DNA from: Diplonema papillatum
Lineage: Eukaryota; Euglenozoa; Diplonemea; Diplonemida; Diplonemidae
Direction: 5' to 3'
NCBI GenBank assembly: GCA_030068145.1
Contig: JAPJBO010000348.1
Location: 62,001-126,000 of the forward strand
DNA: 64,000 nt
The position numbers and the translations under genes were made by a program. Positions 33,820-44,499 of the stretch are shown one piece after another. Below the pieces are notes generated by a model. That model was not told where the DNA came from, did not search any database, and was given only the letters and a program-made list of their open reading frames with translations. Position 1 is the first letter of the stretch, and the number at the start of each line of letters is the position of its first letter.

Positions 33820-34554
33820 ATGACGGTTCAGCGGGCGTGTATCGGGCTCCTCGCAGTCTGCCTGTGCTCGGCCGTCGAGAACGGCGCTGTGACGGGGTCC
33901 GACTACGACTTGTCGGAGCGGCTGCGGACGAAGCGTTGGATCAATTTTCACCCAAACCGCGCGATGTTCGGCGAGACCGTGGCGTTCACCTTCAAAGGCT
34001 TCTGGGCGAACAGGGAAAGCGCCTTCCGGGTCCGGCTGTCGAAGGACGAGAAATGTGAGGAGGTGCCCGTCGTCATTAACGGCGAGCAGACCACGCAGGA
34101 AATCCGGCTCGTCGACAGGAAGGCAACGTTTCTGCTGCCGTCAAACAGCTCGTACGATGTCAACTGGATGGGAGGGTTCTGTGCGGAGATCAACGAGAGG
34201 TGGCATTTCATCGACAACACGCTGGAGCTGGCGGACGCGTACCCGCCGACCAGCGAGTTGATGCTTGGGTATCAAACATGCGAAAACTACATGTACGCAC
34301 AGCGGAAATTCATCAGCGGAATCTGCGGCTGCTTCCTCCAGATCGACCTCCCATACTACAAGGAGCAGATGGAGCGGTACTACCCCGTTACAATCCCGAC
34401 CACTTTCGACAATCGCGACTTGCTGAATCAGATCAGCACCATGAATCTCGTCCAGGGTTGCTGCCAGCGGTGGACTCCCATCCGCGAGGCGTACGATATC
34501 TCAAAATCTAACCCTCCAAAGACGTGGGGGTACTGCTCCGAGCACCACGCATAA
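33820..34554 (+). CDS. Secreted cysteine-rich protein of unknown function
   Basis: A 244-aa single-exon gene from the ATG at 33820 to the TAA at 34552. Residues 1-25 form a signal peptide (hydrophobic CIGLLAVCLCSAV), with no second membrane segment, so the product is probably secreted or held in the secretory pathway. The first half (about 40-130) reads like a beta-strand domain (MFGETVAFTFKGFW, EECPVVINGEQ-type pattern). The second half has paired cysteines (GICGCF, QGCCQRW, WGYCSEHH). There are several NxS/T sites. I do not recognise a family. Codon bias agrees with neighbouring genes. Confidence 0.75.
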   Translation: MTVQRACIGLLAVCLCSAVENGAVTGSDYDLSERLRTKRWINFHPNRAMFGETVAFTFKGFWANRESAFRVRLSKDEKCEEVPVVINGEQTTQEIRLVDRKATFLLPSNSSYDVNWMGGFCAEINERWHFIDNTLELADAYPPTSELMLGYQTCENYMYAQRKFISGICGCFLQIDLPYYKEQMERYYPVTIPTTFDNRDLLNQISTMNLVQGCCQRWTPIREAYDISKSNPPKTWGYCSEHHA

Positions 34555-35873
34555 GCTACCCACGTCCGGCTTTTGCAAACCACAGACATCATATACTCGC
34601 TCTTCCGCATCGTTTTCAGAAGAACGCGTAGGATCCTTCACCAGCAGGAGCAGAGCGCTGATGATGACGGAAGACTGGCAAAACAGGAACGGGCTCAACC
34701 TGCGTTGAGTCGACCAGTCGCAAATGTCAGTGAAATGGCCTGCGGTCCAAGTGGCTTCGATTCACCAGACGAGGACATTCTGCGGTTTCAAGCGTTTTTT
34801 TACTCCAAGAGCACAGCCTGGAGGAACGAGATGCTTGCTGATCTGCCTTCGCCTGTTGCATACTGCACGTTTTTCTCCATCCCACCTCCGCACACACACA
34901 ACCATCGATTGGTTGCTGTGCTACAATGTTCCTCTACAAACTGTAATTAGTGGTAGCACTGCGCAAACTCCGACTCGAGCTGCTGCGGTACAAAGGTATC
35001 ACGGTCAGAAGAGAGGAATTGCTGCCAGGTGTCACGTCTCTTATGTGGGGGCGAAGGCCCAGCAGTAACTTTCCCTTCTTTTCCTCTTCTTTCAGCTTCA
35101 AAGCAGGTGCTGCCGGGTTTGTCAAAAGCCGCAGACATCATGTTTTTCTGAGCATTTGAGCATCGGCACTTCTGTGCGGGCTTTGGTCTTTTCTCCTTCC
35201 TACACGAGCACGACCGGCTCACTAATTAGTTATAACTTGCTTTTGAGAAAAGGTTTCTTCTGTCGACTTAACCGTTTAGACTGCCACCTCCTTTTGTTGC
35301 TATGCTATCGGTGGCACGCAGCCGCGTGCCGCCCAATTATTTACTACATTTGTAGGCACGTGACGAGCCAGAGTGGATGAAGGATGGAGGCGCTGGTTGC
35401 TTCTAAGGCAACGCACACCACCAGTCACCGATTAACACACGCAAGCAGAAAAGGCTCGCAGGAGCAGGCAGGTGATTCACGCCCTTTCCCCGTGCGAGCG
35501 AGTCTCGGAACAGGGCCCGATACTCTGACCAAGGTGGCGACTGCCGACCATGACGGGTGCTTTGCACCAGGAATTCGGAACAGCTACAGTGACAAGTGTG
35601 GCTATCGCTTGAGACGTTACCCACTTCAACGCACGGGTGATTCGCGCTACCCTGTGCGAGTCTCAGACCAGGAACTCAAAACTGTGATCCAATTGACCTC
35701 TTGAAGTATTCGTGCAGCACCCGATCACCAAAGGTTACTTTACAGAAAGGAGGCATTGCTAACGAGTAAGACATAAGTGAGCAGCTGTGCGCGTCAGTCG
35801 CCGCTAGACCGAAAGCTCAAAAATTGCACTCCTCACCTTCCCGAGGCTCGAGCTGGAAGACGAGCCCAGAGCG
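34555..35873. other. Spacer with two copies of dispersed repeat B
   Basis: No gene is supported. The repeat copies lie at 35474-35566 and 35636-35680; the open frame at 34573-34950 lacks codon bias. Confidence 0.45.
35474..35680. repeat. Dispersed repeat B, copies 2 and 3
   Basis: 35474-35566 aligns with 25130-25222 (GTGCGAGCGAGTCTCGGAAC, GCGACTGCCGACCATG). A shorter, more diverged third copy (GATTCGCGCTACCCTGTGCG, AGTCTCAGACCAGG) follows at 35636-35680. Confidence 0.65.
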
Positions 35874-36923
35874 ATGGACCCGAACATCCTCGCGATGGGG
35901 AACCGGCAGCTGAGCAAGCCGGCGATGGCAAGCACCGAAGAATGCCGCGGCGAAGGAGAGATGCAAACGAAAGGCCAAAACCTGCCGCTCCTGCGCCCAG
36001 CGGCGGCCGCGCAGAAGCAGCCCGCCGAGCTCGACGAGCTGCGGGTGGCGACGTACAACATCTGGTTCGACAGCTTGGCCCTGGCCGAGCGAACCGCCGC
36101 CATCGTCGACATCCTGCGCACGCGCGAGGCTCACGTCATCTGCCTGCAGGAGGTGACGCTACGAGCCCTGCAGATTATACTGAAGGACGACTGGGTCGTG
36201 AGCAACTGCTTCGTGGTGGACCCGGAGTGTACGTCTTTTTCGTGCCCATACGGCGTGTTGATCCTGTCGACGGTGCCAGTGATCAGGGCAGCGTACTGGC
36301 CCTTCAAGAACAGCAGGATGGGCCGAGGGCTGATGGAGGCGGATTTCGTCATCGGCGCAGGCAAGCACGCGTGCGTCGGCACGGTCCACCTTGAGTCCCT
36401 CGCCGCGCCGCGGGCGAGGAAGGCGCAGCTGCAGTTCAGCGCGGCGGTCGTACAGGCCGCGGCGGCGGCCGCCGGCGCCGGGGTCGCCGCCCTGTGCGGA
36501 GACTTCAACTTCGACGCCACCCGCAACTTCGTCGAGGGCGCGGGGCCCCTCGAGAACGACACGCTGGGCGAGCTGCCCGCCTGGTGCGACGCTTGGGCCG
36601 CGCTGCGGCCGGGCGAAGAAGGGTACACATTCGACACGCAGAGGAACACGATGCTCGCGCACATGGGGAAGGAGCGCATGCGCTACGACCGGATCGTGAC
36701 CCTCGGCAAGGGCCCGGCCAGCATCGAGCTCCTCGGCGACGCGCCGATCATCGCCCCCACGTCTTCGTTGCACTACCCCATCCACATCGTGTACGACGCA
36801 ACGGCGGCGAAGCGCGCCGCCGAAGCGGCGACCGCCCAGAGCTCCGCCGACGACGAGCTCGACCGCACCCCCGTCTTCCCCTCGGACCACTTCGGGCTCT
36901 TGGCCTCCTTCCCGCTCCCTTGA
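35874..36923 (+). CDS. TDP2-like EEP-family phosphodiesterase, copy A
   Basis: A 349-aa single-exon member of the endonuclease/exonuclease/phosphatase fold. Motifs in order: TYNIWFD (about 60), CLQEV (about 91), GRGLMEA, GTVHLES (about 172), GDFNFD (about 209) and FPSDHFGLLASF (about 337). HLES followed by R..QL and the closing SDHFGL place it near 5'-tyrosyl-DNA phosphodiesterase 2, which removes 5'-phosphotyrosine adducts left by topoisomerase II; activity on DNA rather than another phosphodiester is inference. The first 45 residues are unstructured. The start ATG gives MDPNILAMGNRQLS, echoed by the start of copy B. It is the first of a tandem pair. Confidence 0.85.
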   Translation: MDPNILAMGNRQLSKPAMASTEECRGEGEMQTKGQNLPLLRPAAAAQKQPAELDELRVATYNIWFDSLALAERTAAIVDILRTREAHVICLQEVTLRALQIILKDDWVVSNCFVVDPECTSFSCPYGVLILSTVPVIRAAYWPFKNSRMGRGLMEADFVIGAGKHACVGTVHLESLAAPRARKAQLQFSAAVVQAAAAAAGAGVAALCGDFNFDATRNFVEGAGPLENDTLGELPAWCDAWAALRPGEEGYTFDTQRNTMLAHMGKERMRYDRIVTLGKGPASIELLGDAPIIAPTSSLHYPIHIVYDATAAKRAAEAATAQSSADDELDRTPVFPSDHFGLLASFPLP

Positions 36924-37871
36924 GGAAAGGGCGCGGTTTTTTTTCTGAAACGGGAACAAATTGCAGTCTTTTATCCCCGAGGTTTTGCTATCCGCAATCG
37001 AACCAGGTGTAACACCCAAGCACATACGGTAGCTCCGTAGCTCCCGGTTCAGCCGACTTCATCCAACCAAAGGCAAATGCTCGCAAACCCCCGCTCCATT
37101 TGCCACATAGTTAGTTGCACGTCTCTTCGCCAAGCCTCTGTTGCACGCATTGCTCACTTGGCGCACTTTGCTCGCGCCTTGAATCGAAGCGGTGTTGACA
37201 CTTTCTCGATCGCAAGTACACACAAATGGAGAACCCCAAGCGGGTGTCGGAGATAACCGGTACTGAAACGACACGTCCTACGGCACCACGCTACTCTGTA
37301 GAGTCCGTGGATATTGGCCGAAACTGCATCGAGCCACAACAAAGATACCTGCTGACGTTCTCCACTCGCGCATTCGCAGCTCAGCGCTCTCCTTTTACAT
37401 TGCCTTGTGGCCCTCCGTACACTAGCCAAACGCCTCTCCTTTGCCAAGTAGTCGGTTTTAGACTGACATGTAGGCCCTTGCGATTCCGTTTCTCGTTGCG
37501 TTCTTGTTCACCGCTCGCGTTGTGTTTGACGCGTTGAACGGTTGTTTCTGAGGGTACCTTGTGTTCTTAGGATCAGCTCACGCCAACCTTTCGTGCGAGC
37601 GTAAAACATGACAAACCCGGAAAACTGTTTCAGCGTGTCCGAACGAGGCAAACGAGCAACAAGCCGCCGGGACGAGAACATGTTGGTGTTTAACGGCTGT
37701 GGCGGTCGGCGTCGACGACGGCTTTCCGCCTCGAAGCAACTTGGTTCAGAAACCCCTTTTCACTCCCAACAAGCAAGTCCCACCTACGCTAAGACCACGG
37801 ATCCCCATTCAGAATAGTCAGTCAAGAACACTGGGGACTTCCAAGTGCATGCTGCGGCCGCAGAACAACTA
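36924..37871. other. Spacer between the two TDP2-like genes
   Basis: I see no feature other than short low-complexity runs. It is the only DNA between the tandem paralogues. Confidence 0.4.
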
Positions 37872-38885
37872 ATGAGCAGCGCAAAAACCGTTGCAATGGG
37901 TGCAAGGCAGCATTCGCTTGGAGCGGTGACGGCGGACCGAAAGCTGCTGCCTGTGCGGTCTCCTCGCGGGCAGGTCAACGGCGCATTCGAGGCGCCGTCG
38001 GACCTGCGCGTGATGACGTTCAACATCTGGTTCGGCCCCATGGCCCGTGCAGACCGGGCCAGGGCCGTGGTCCGACTCATGCAAAAGAACGCAGCGCACG
38101 TGATCTGCCTGCAGGAGGTGACCGCGCCTGCTTGGAACGTCATTTCGAACGAGCCGTGGGTCGCGGAAAACTGCTATTTAGTAGACCCAAGCCTTTCGTC
38201 CTTTACGAGCCCCTACGGCGTCGTGATCCTGTCCACGCTACCTGTCGAGGAAGCGGCGTACTGGAACTTTTCGAACAGTCGAATGGGCAGAGGGCTGATG
38301 GAGGCCAGCATCAGGGTGGCGGAAAACAAGGTTGTCCGCGTGGGGACCGTCCACTTGGAGTCGTTGGACAGCGTACGGGTGAGAAGGGAGCAGCTGTTGT
38401 TCAGCGCGTCGGTGATGGCGACCTACGCGCTCGAGTCCGCGTTCCTCGTCCTCTGCGGGGACTTCAACTTCGACTGCACCCGCAACTACCGGAAGGACGG
38501 CGCTCCTCTGGAGAACGACACGCTGAGGGAACTTGCCGCGTGGTGTGATGCTTGGCCGGCGGTACACGCCCGGCTGCCGGGGCATACGTTCGACACGGTC
38601 CGGAACAAAATGCTGTCCGGTCGTAGACCCGAGCGCATGCGGTTCGACCGAGTGTTGACGTACGGCCGCAAGCCGCGCCACATCCAGATCGTCGGCAATG
38701 AGCCCATGGTCTTGCCGAAAAAGAAAGCGTCGGAGAAGTTCCCGTCGCACGTAATCTACGACCAGGACCTGGCACAGGCCGCGCAGCGGGCCGCGAGTGG
38801 AGGAGCCGTCGCGAAGATTGACGACACCCGCCTGCCTATATACCCTTCAGATCACTTTGGGCTGGTCACCAGCTTCGTGTTGTGA
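37872..38885 (+). CDS. TDP2-like EEP-family phosphodiesterase, copy B
   Basis: 337 aa, a diverged tandem duplicate of the gene at 35874. All catalytic blocks are kept: TFNIWFG, CLQEVTAP, SRMGRGLMEAS, GTVHLES, CGDFNFD, HTFDTVRNKML, RMRFDRVLTYG and YPSDHFGLVTSF. The two proteins share these blocks but differ widely between them, so the duplication is old and both copies look maintained. The first in-frame ATG is at 37872, giving MSSAKTVAMGARQHS; the longer open frame upstream starts only at a GTG. Differences near the substrate groove could reflect different substrates. Confidence 0.85.
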   Translation: MSSAKTVAMGARQHSLGAVTADRKLLPVRSPRGQVNGAFEAPSDLRVMTFNIWFGPMARADRARAVVRLMQKNAAHVICLQEVTAPAWNVISNEPWVAENCYLVDPSLSSFTSPYGVVILSTLPVEEAAYWNFSNSRMGRGLMEASIRVAENKVVRVGTVHLESLDSVRVRREQLLFSASVMATYALESAFLVLCGDFNFDCTRNYRKDGAPLENDTLRELAAWCDAWPAVHARLPGHTFDTVRNKMLSGRRPERMRFDRVLTYGRKPRHIQIVGNEPMVLPKKKASEKFPSHVIYDQDLAQAAQRAASGGAVAKIDDTRLPIYPSDHFGLVTSFVL

Positions 38886-39997
38886 GTTGAGCTACAGGCC
38901 ATGTTCATGACAGGAAACAACAAGACCCGGAGACCAGGCCAGCTGGAGACGTCTGCCGGTGCTCCGCACGAGTTAGTCGTAGTGCGCCTTCAGATATCCC
39001 GCTCTGTAGTAGCCGGCGATGCAGATTATCGCCACAGGTTCTTTGCATTCTACCCCAGACTGTAGTAGGAGCTTCGCATCCTTGGGTAAAGTGACTCGCA
39101 AGTAGTTGCGACGGCTAATCACACCTCGCTTAACGTGGAGCACTCTTGCTTCGGTAACAGCAAGATACAGGTGCTGCCGCGGATGGACACGACTTTGACT
39201 TTCTCGCGTGCAACTGTGTGGTTGCGGACGCCGATGCTGTTTTCGTGCGCCATACGTTGGGGTTTGTCATTGCATACCGTTTTGCGTTTCTAAGCAGACG
39301 TGTCGGTGTGTGCAGGTATTGAATCCCCTCAACAGTTTGTGGACCAAAGGGATCAGTCCAAAAACGAGCTACCGCATCAACATTTGCAGAATAATACGCG
39401 CTCGTTCCGTGAAACGCGCAGCGGGTCGTCTACTTGTGAAGCCGTTCTTGCCCATCAGTGCTTCGAGATCTCGTGGACGTGAATGCGAGACACGTCTACC
39501 GTGAGTGTCCTTGAGGACTCGCACGTTTGCAGTGGGCCTTGTCCCAAGGTAGGGCACGGCCCAATGTCTGTCTTCGTATGGCCCTCCTTGAACCCACATC
39601 CCGAAGATGCTGTGTGCGCCTGCCCAAAATCATACAAATGCACCTGCCCTGTGGAATCGAACGTTCAGTCTCGTCTTGTGTTATCTGCGTTCTTGGATAT
39701 GCCAATTCCGCAAACGCTGAGCATTTTCAGATGTTTGGGAGTCAACAGCATTGTGAATGGTGTGGGCTATGATGCAAGTCAGCTGTAGTTGTTTCCAAAA
39801 GCGTCATCATGCAGGTGCGCGTGTTCCGGTCTTGAACGGCGGTTCTGTTCCAAGCACACAATAAACAATGCCAGGATCCAACTGTTGGCAAGTCGAGAGG
39901 CTAAAGAAAAAGGAGAGAACACCAGAAGGTCTGCATCCACACACATACACGCACACGTACGTCACAAGTGAACGCCATTCGCGAAGGAATTCTAAAG
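38886..39997. other. Spacer with no recognised feature
   Basis: No gene, repeat or RNA is supported here. Confidence 0.4.
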
Positions 39998-41026
39998 ATG
40001 ATGTGCGAAGCGGAGGTTCTTTTGAAGGGAGGTTGGCCGAAGAGCGCGAGGGATAGTCCGGAGTCTGCGTTCATCATAAATTTGTTGAAGACACTGCCGT
40101 GCGGACAGAAGGAGTCGGATCGCTCGGAGCTGCTGAAGGACCTCGAGCAGCAGGAGTGCCGCTTTCGGAAAACGGGCGGCGGATCGGCACTGCTTTTCGA
40201 AGCCTTTGACCGACCACACGACAACGACGAAGACTACTTCGCCCTGCCTCAGCTGGAGAGCATCCACAACAGTCCGCAAAGGGCAGACGGTGCCCTGGAC
40301 GGCACGAACGAGCGAGACCTGAAGGAATGTCATGGTCTAATCGACGACGCCTACGTCGCATTCCATGGAACTTGGCTCGAGAGCGTCAACCTGCTGCATC
40401 ACCGGTTCGAAGCGCAAAGAAGCCACCACGAAAGGCTGTGGAATGAGATCACGCAGCTGCAGTGGGAGAACCAACAGCTCGAGAACGACAACGCGCATCT
40501 CCGCAGTATGCAGGCCGCGTCGCCGGCCTCTTTGCCTTCTGCGTGGTCTTCCAGAGCAAACGTCACTTCGCCTGTCGTTGGGCTTGCAGCTGTGTTTGAT
40601 CCATCGCTGGGTTTCTCACCGGTGGAGCATGACGTGCAGCTGCCTCAGCTCCTGACGCCAAGCAACGACATTTCAGTGAACGGAGACGAGGACGAGAAGG
40701 CGTTCGAGCCGCAGATTGACAAGGCCAAACTGAAGACGAAGCTGTGCAAGTACTTTATGCAGGCCGGCGCAAAAGAGCAGGAAGGGTGTCCGTTTTTCCG
40801 CAGGCACGGGTGGTGCGCGTTCGCCCACGGAGAGCACGAGCTGCACATGCTCGCCCACAGCGGCATGCCGCCGGCTTCGCAGTCGGCACCTCGCCGATTG
40901 GGCGGCACCACTGACACGTCTCTTCCATCGACGCCGCCCCTTGTCTGCTCGCCTCGCGTGCTTGAACAGTCTCCGGCCTTCATTATTGGATCCCCCATGT
41001 CCCCACTGTCCCCTACAATCGCCTGA
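39998..41026 (+). CDS. CCCH zinc-finger RNA-binding protein
   Basis: A 342-aa single-exon protein from the ATG at 39998 (the open frame begins 10 codons earlier at a GTG). A single CCCH finger lies at about residues 248-280: KTKLCKYF, then Cys, Cys and FAHGEHELH. The KTKLC lead and FAHGE tail are typical of mRNA-binding CCCH proteins. The spacing is Cys-13-Cys-8-Cys-3-His, longer than the usual 7-8/4-6/3, because of an insert rich in Ala, Lys, Glu and Gln. Residues 150-180 are a heptad-like segment (HERLWNEITQLQWENQQLEN) that may dimerise. The C-terminal tail has Ser-Pro sites (SPMSPLSP) suited to phosphorylation. In protists such proteins commonly control mRNA stability. Confidence 0.85.
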   Translation: MMCEAEVLLKGGWPKSARDSPESAFIINLLKTLPCGQKESDRSELLKDLEQQECRFRKTGGGSALLFEAFDRPHDNDEDYFALPQLESIHNSPQRADGALDGTNERDLKECHGLIDDAYVAFHGTWLESVNLLHHRFEAQRSHHERLWNEITQLQWENQQLENDNAHLRSMQAASPASLPSAWSSRANVTSPVVGLAAVFDPSLGFSPVEHDVQLPQLLTPSNDISVNGDEDEKAFEPQIDKAKLKTKLCKYFMQAGAKEQEGCPFFRRHGWCAFAHGEHELHMLAHSGMPPASQSAPRRLGGTTDTSLPSTPPLVCSPRVLEQSPAFIIGSPMSPLSPTIA

Positions 41027-44000
41027 ACCTTCAGTAAGTCGTATGACTGCGTTTGTGAATAGTACGAAAGGCGGCATACCCACACCGGCCTCAACACGAA
41101 GCGAAAGCGAACGGTCAGGCAGGACAATTGCCGACGATAAAAGAGCGAACAAAACGCGAGCAAGCCTTGTGCCGGTTGCTCGTCGAAAGAATCGTGGAGA
41201 AAAGCAGCATGGAACACGCAAAACCCACTACTCCCCTTCAGCACTTCCTTATCCCCCATATTCGCATTATTGGTGCCACCTACGTGAGAAAGGTGAGTTT
41301 TTCAGCCGAAAACGATGAAGATGCTGCTTGAGAAAGGTCGCTGCTCTTACCACTCGATACGGCACGTATCTGCACTCTCCGTTCAAAGTGACCAGCTATC
41401 CTGAAGAACACGTCTCACGCAGGTAGCACCATTTTCCCCTCCCTGCTTCGTTAACCCATTCTTTTGGCTGCTTTTCCAATAGTTATGTACCTGCTGCTCA
41501 TTTTAGCTGCGCCACAAGCTCCTTATGTAGTTCGAGCATGTCGCAAGAAAGATACGGACAACCTAACCACCAGACAGAAACCACCACGTTCGTGTATTGC
41601 CGTTTGCTTCGTCAGAACTACGAAGAAGTTTCCGCAATGTTTGCTTCGCAAAAGAGGGCGAATTAAGCATAGAGCAACTCCAACGAAAAGAGCACAGACA
41701 CGAAAGTGATTTGGTATCTGTGGTCGAATCGATGGCGTGCTTGTGGCTTGGAAAAGAGATGTGCATCGTATTTAATTTCTATCAATGGGCTGAGCTTGCA
41801 TACTTGAGGCGGAGCAGTGAAAAGACAGTTGTACCTTAACCCGTCCCTCCCCCTCAAAGAGGAAATAAAGAGAGCACTTAGTGTACCTTTGCACCTAGAG
41901 CAACGCATCTCCAGGTGTCTAGCATGAGAACGGACAAACAGAGATAAATAGCGCGACAAAAATCCCCCTGCAAAGGAAACACGAGACACAGAAAGGCTGT
42001 GGGATTTGTTTAACGCTTACGCCCGCCACTGAACCCAGATTCACCTGTGTTTCGTGTGGGTTACAGCACGTTTACCTCCTTTGATCTTTTGCAGCTGGCA
42101 GCCTCCTCAAGTATTTCTACAAAGCAGGTGCTTATACAAAAAAAAAGTAACGTGAGGTGCACCCACCGGCAAAGGCAAAAGGAGATCCAGCAGGAAAAGA
42201 ATGCATTGTTCCTGAATCGACGCAAAGAGAATACAACCCGAAGAAAAGAGCGAGCGAAAACCAGCTAGAAGACGGTCGACGAAAACACGAGGCCGAGGGA
42301 CGGGTGACTGAGTCTCCTGCGTCTAAGAAAAGGTGCAAGCTTCCGATTCCATCTCCCCATGCCATCCGGTTGGCGCATCTATTGAAATTATTCGCATGCT
42401 TTACACGAAGTATGCATCGAATTCAACTCCGAAAACAGCATGTGGTCGGGTCCCCGACCCCTCGGCTTTAGATGCGGCGGAATTACCATTTTGCCGCACC
42501 ATTCTGTCGGCAGCAGTCTTTGTAGTAGGAAGCACGGGTACTGCACACGGAGGTGCAAATGTGTAAACCGGTACTGGGCGGGGTGCGAAACAAAGAGGAG
42601 ATCAATCAAGGAAGGAGGGCACGCTTATGTACTAGCTGAGTTTGATACAATTTTGCCGCGTAACTTGATACAACATTTTGGTGTGGTGTTGTGATACTAC
42701 AGTGGCTGGTAGTGCATTCGTATGCAACGTGACTTGCAGATCTACTGTTGTATGTACAATTGTTGGATGTCAAATTGATCTCCTGTGGTGCGAAGTGGCG
42801 AAAAGAGACCTGCACCGTGATGTGCAAACTTTGAACTGCTCGGGTCCAAAAAGGGCAGCCCTTTTAGTACCTGCTTTGTCACAACGAGACGGGTCACCAT
42901 TTGTGTTTAACCATTGGTGAAGCTACTACTGTGAGGAAGGTGACCAATGTGCTGGTGCCCTAGTCCATAAGTTCAGGCACCGCCTGGTATTTTCTTTGAC
43001 AGACCGGCTCACAGCTCCAGATACGCTGCATTGATTCTGACACCATATTTCAGACAGCACCTGTCTATCTCAGGATCATACAGTGCTGCTGTGAGCTTCA
43101 TTATTTTAAAAGGTTGGCCTTCAATCTGAACCCAGCCCAAGTCCGCACTGACAAACCCGCATGTGTCCTCAGAGCCAATCCTTTTCCCGAAGTACGGATC
43201 CAGTTTGCCGACTTCCCTTTGCCACTCATCGGTGTCGACACGTTCGAGAGCAAAAAGGAGTATCTACGAACTATATCTAAAAGCTGAGTCGGCAACGCGT
43301 GCTCACTTTAAAAGGTTTTGAGAGTCGCTGGCATACTGCAGCATATTTCTCACTTCGAGCATTCGGCATCAGATTCTACAACCACCCGCAATACAACGCA
43401 CCGGGTGTGGTTCGTTTGGAGGTTCTGTCGCGTGGGGACGGAAAGGAGGTCGTTTCCAGGCGTGCGTTGACTCCCCGTTCTTTTCTTGAGAGTTGCCGAG
43501 GGCCGATTTCGCGACAAAGAAACGCCTGGGTCAGCGATAATACAAAGAAATTAATAAAATAAACGCTAAAATGAAGGGAACCCATCCACAGAAGCTTCCG
43601 CAACCTTGGAACCACCCCCTCCCCCCCCTCCCTATTTTTTTAACCGTTCCTCCCTGTTGTGTCACATTCCCCGACTCCCCACCCGCCGGCCCCCACATTT
43701 CTTTCACTATCCCATTTCCCTTGCTCTCCGCTGTCTCTTCCGGGACAGTGGTCTCGTTTACATGCGAGCAACAAGCGAGCAGTTAGCCTTCACCCCCGTC
43801 TCTTCCCTTCAGGCCGCCCCGCCCTCCTCCTCTTCCCAACACCACTCACCTCTGCGACTACAAACAATCAAAGTGAATAGCAAAAGTCAAGAAGGTCAGC
43901 ATCATCATTTACACGACGTCCTTATCTGCTGAACCCGTGACCACACGTGTAGCTCATGCGTTCAGCGCAGAGGATAGCGTTATTTGCACATCTCCCCTGC

Positions 44001-44499
44001 ACGGGGGACGAAACAACTCCCAAAGCATAGAATGAGAGCAAACCCGAAGATCACTATCGGAGGTATTCGTTGTGTTGCCGAAAATGCGCAATTCTTTGCT
44101 TTTACCTGTCTGCACTGAGCAAAAGACAGCGCGTCTAAAAAGCGGGTTGCTTGCGTTTCGTCTATGCAGACAAAGAGCACTTGTCCGTAATCTGAAGCAA
44201 CATTTTAAAGCTGATGTTGAAGCAAAGAAAGAAATTGGAAATATACTCCCTCCCACACTAGAAGAATGCCTCGGCGTCTTTATCCGTGCCTTTGACTGAT
44301 TGTTGACATCTCCGTTGTTTTCATTGAATTCCGTCAGGCAGTGTGCGCTCGTAGAAGGATGCAGCGTTTGTCCAGCAACGAGTTTGTACGTCAACACCGT
44401 AAACACTACCACAACAACTCTAGCAACATCAACATCCACCCCAAGCAGCACGTCGATCCCAAGAGGACACAGTAACAACAATCACCAACACTGGCAACG
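41027..44499. other. Long spacer with LSU rRNA fragment
   Basis: No gene is supported over 3.4 kb. The one clear feature is an LSU rRNA piece on the minus strand at 43149-43225. The adjacent open frame 43299-43562 is unexplained and may be part of the same rDNA-derived insertion. Several open frames in 41.4-42.5 kb have no codon bias. Confidence 0.45.
43149..43225 (-). pseudogene. Fragment of large-subunit rRNA (decayed)
   Basis: On the minus strand the sequence reads GCAAAGGGAAGTCGGCAAAC, then TGGATCCGTACTTCGGGAAA, then AGGATTGGCTCTGAGGACAC. This follows the universal LSU run AAGGGAAGTCGGCAAAnTGGATCCGTAACTTCGGGAWAAGGATTGGCTCTRAGG, with one base missing in the middle. The flanks no longer match rRNA. 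Confidence 0.85.
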
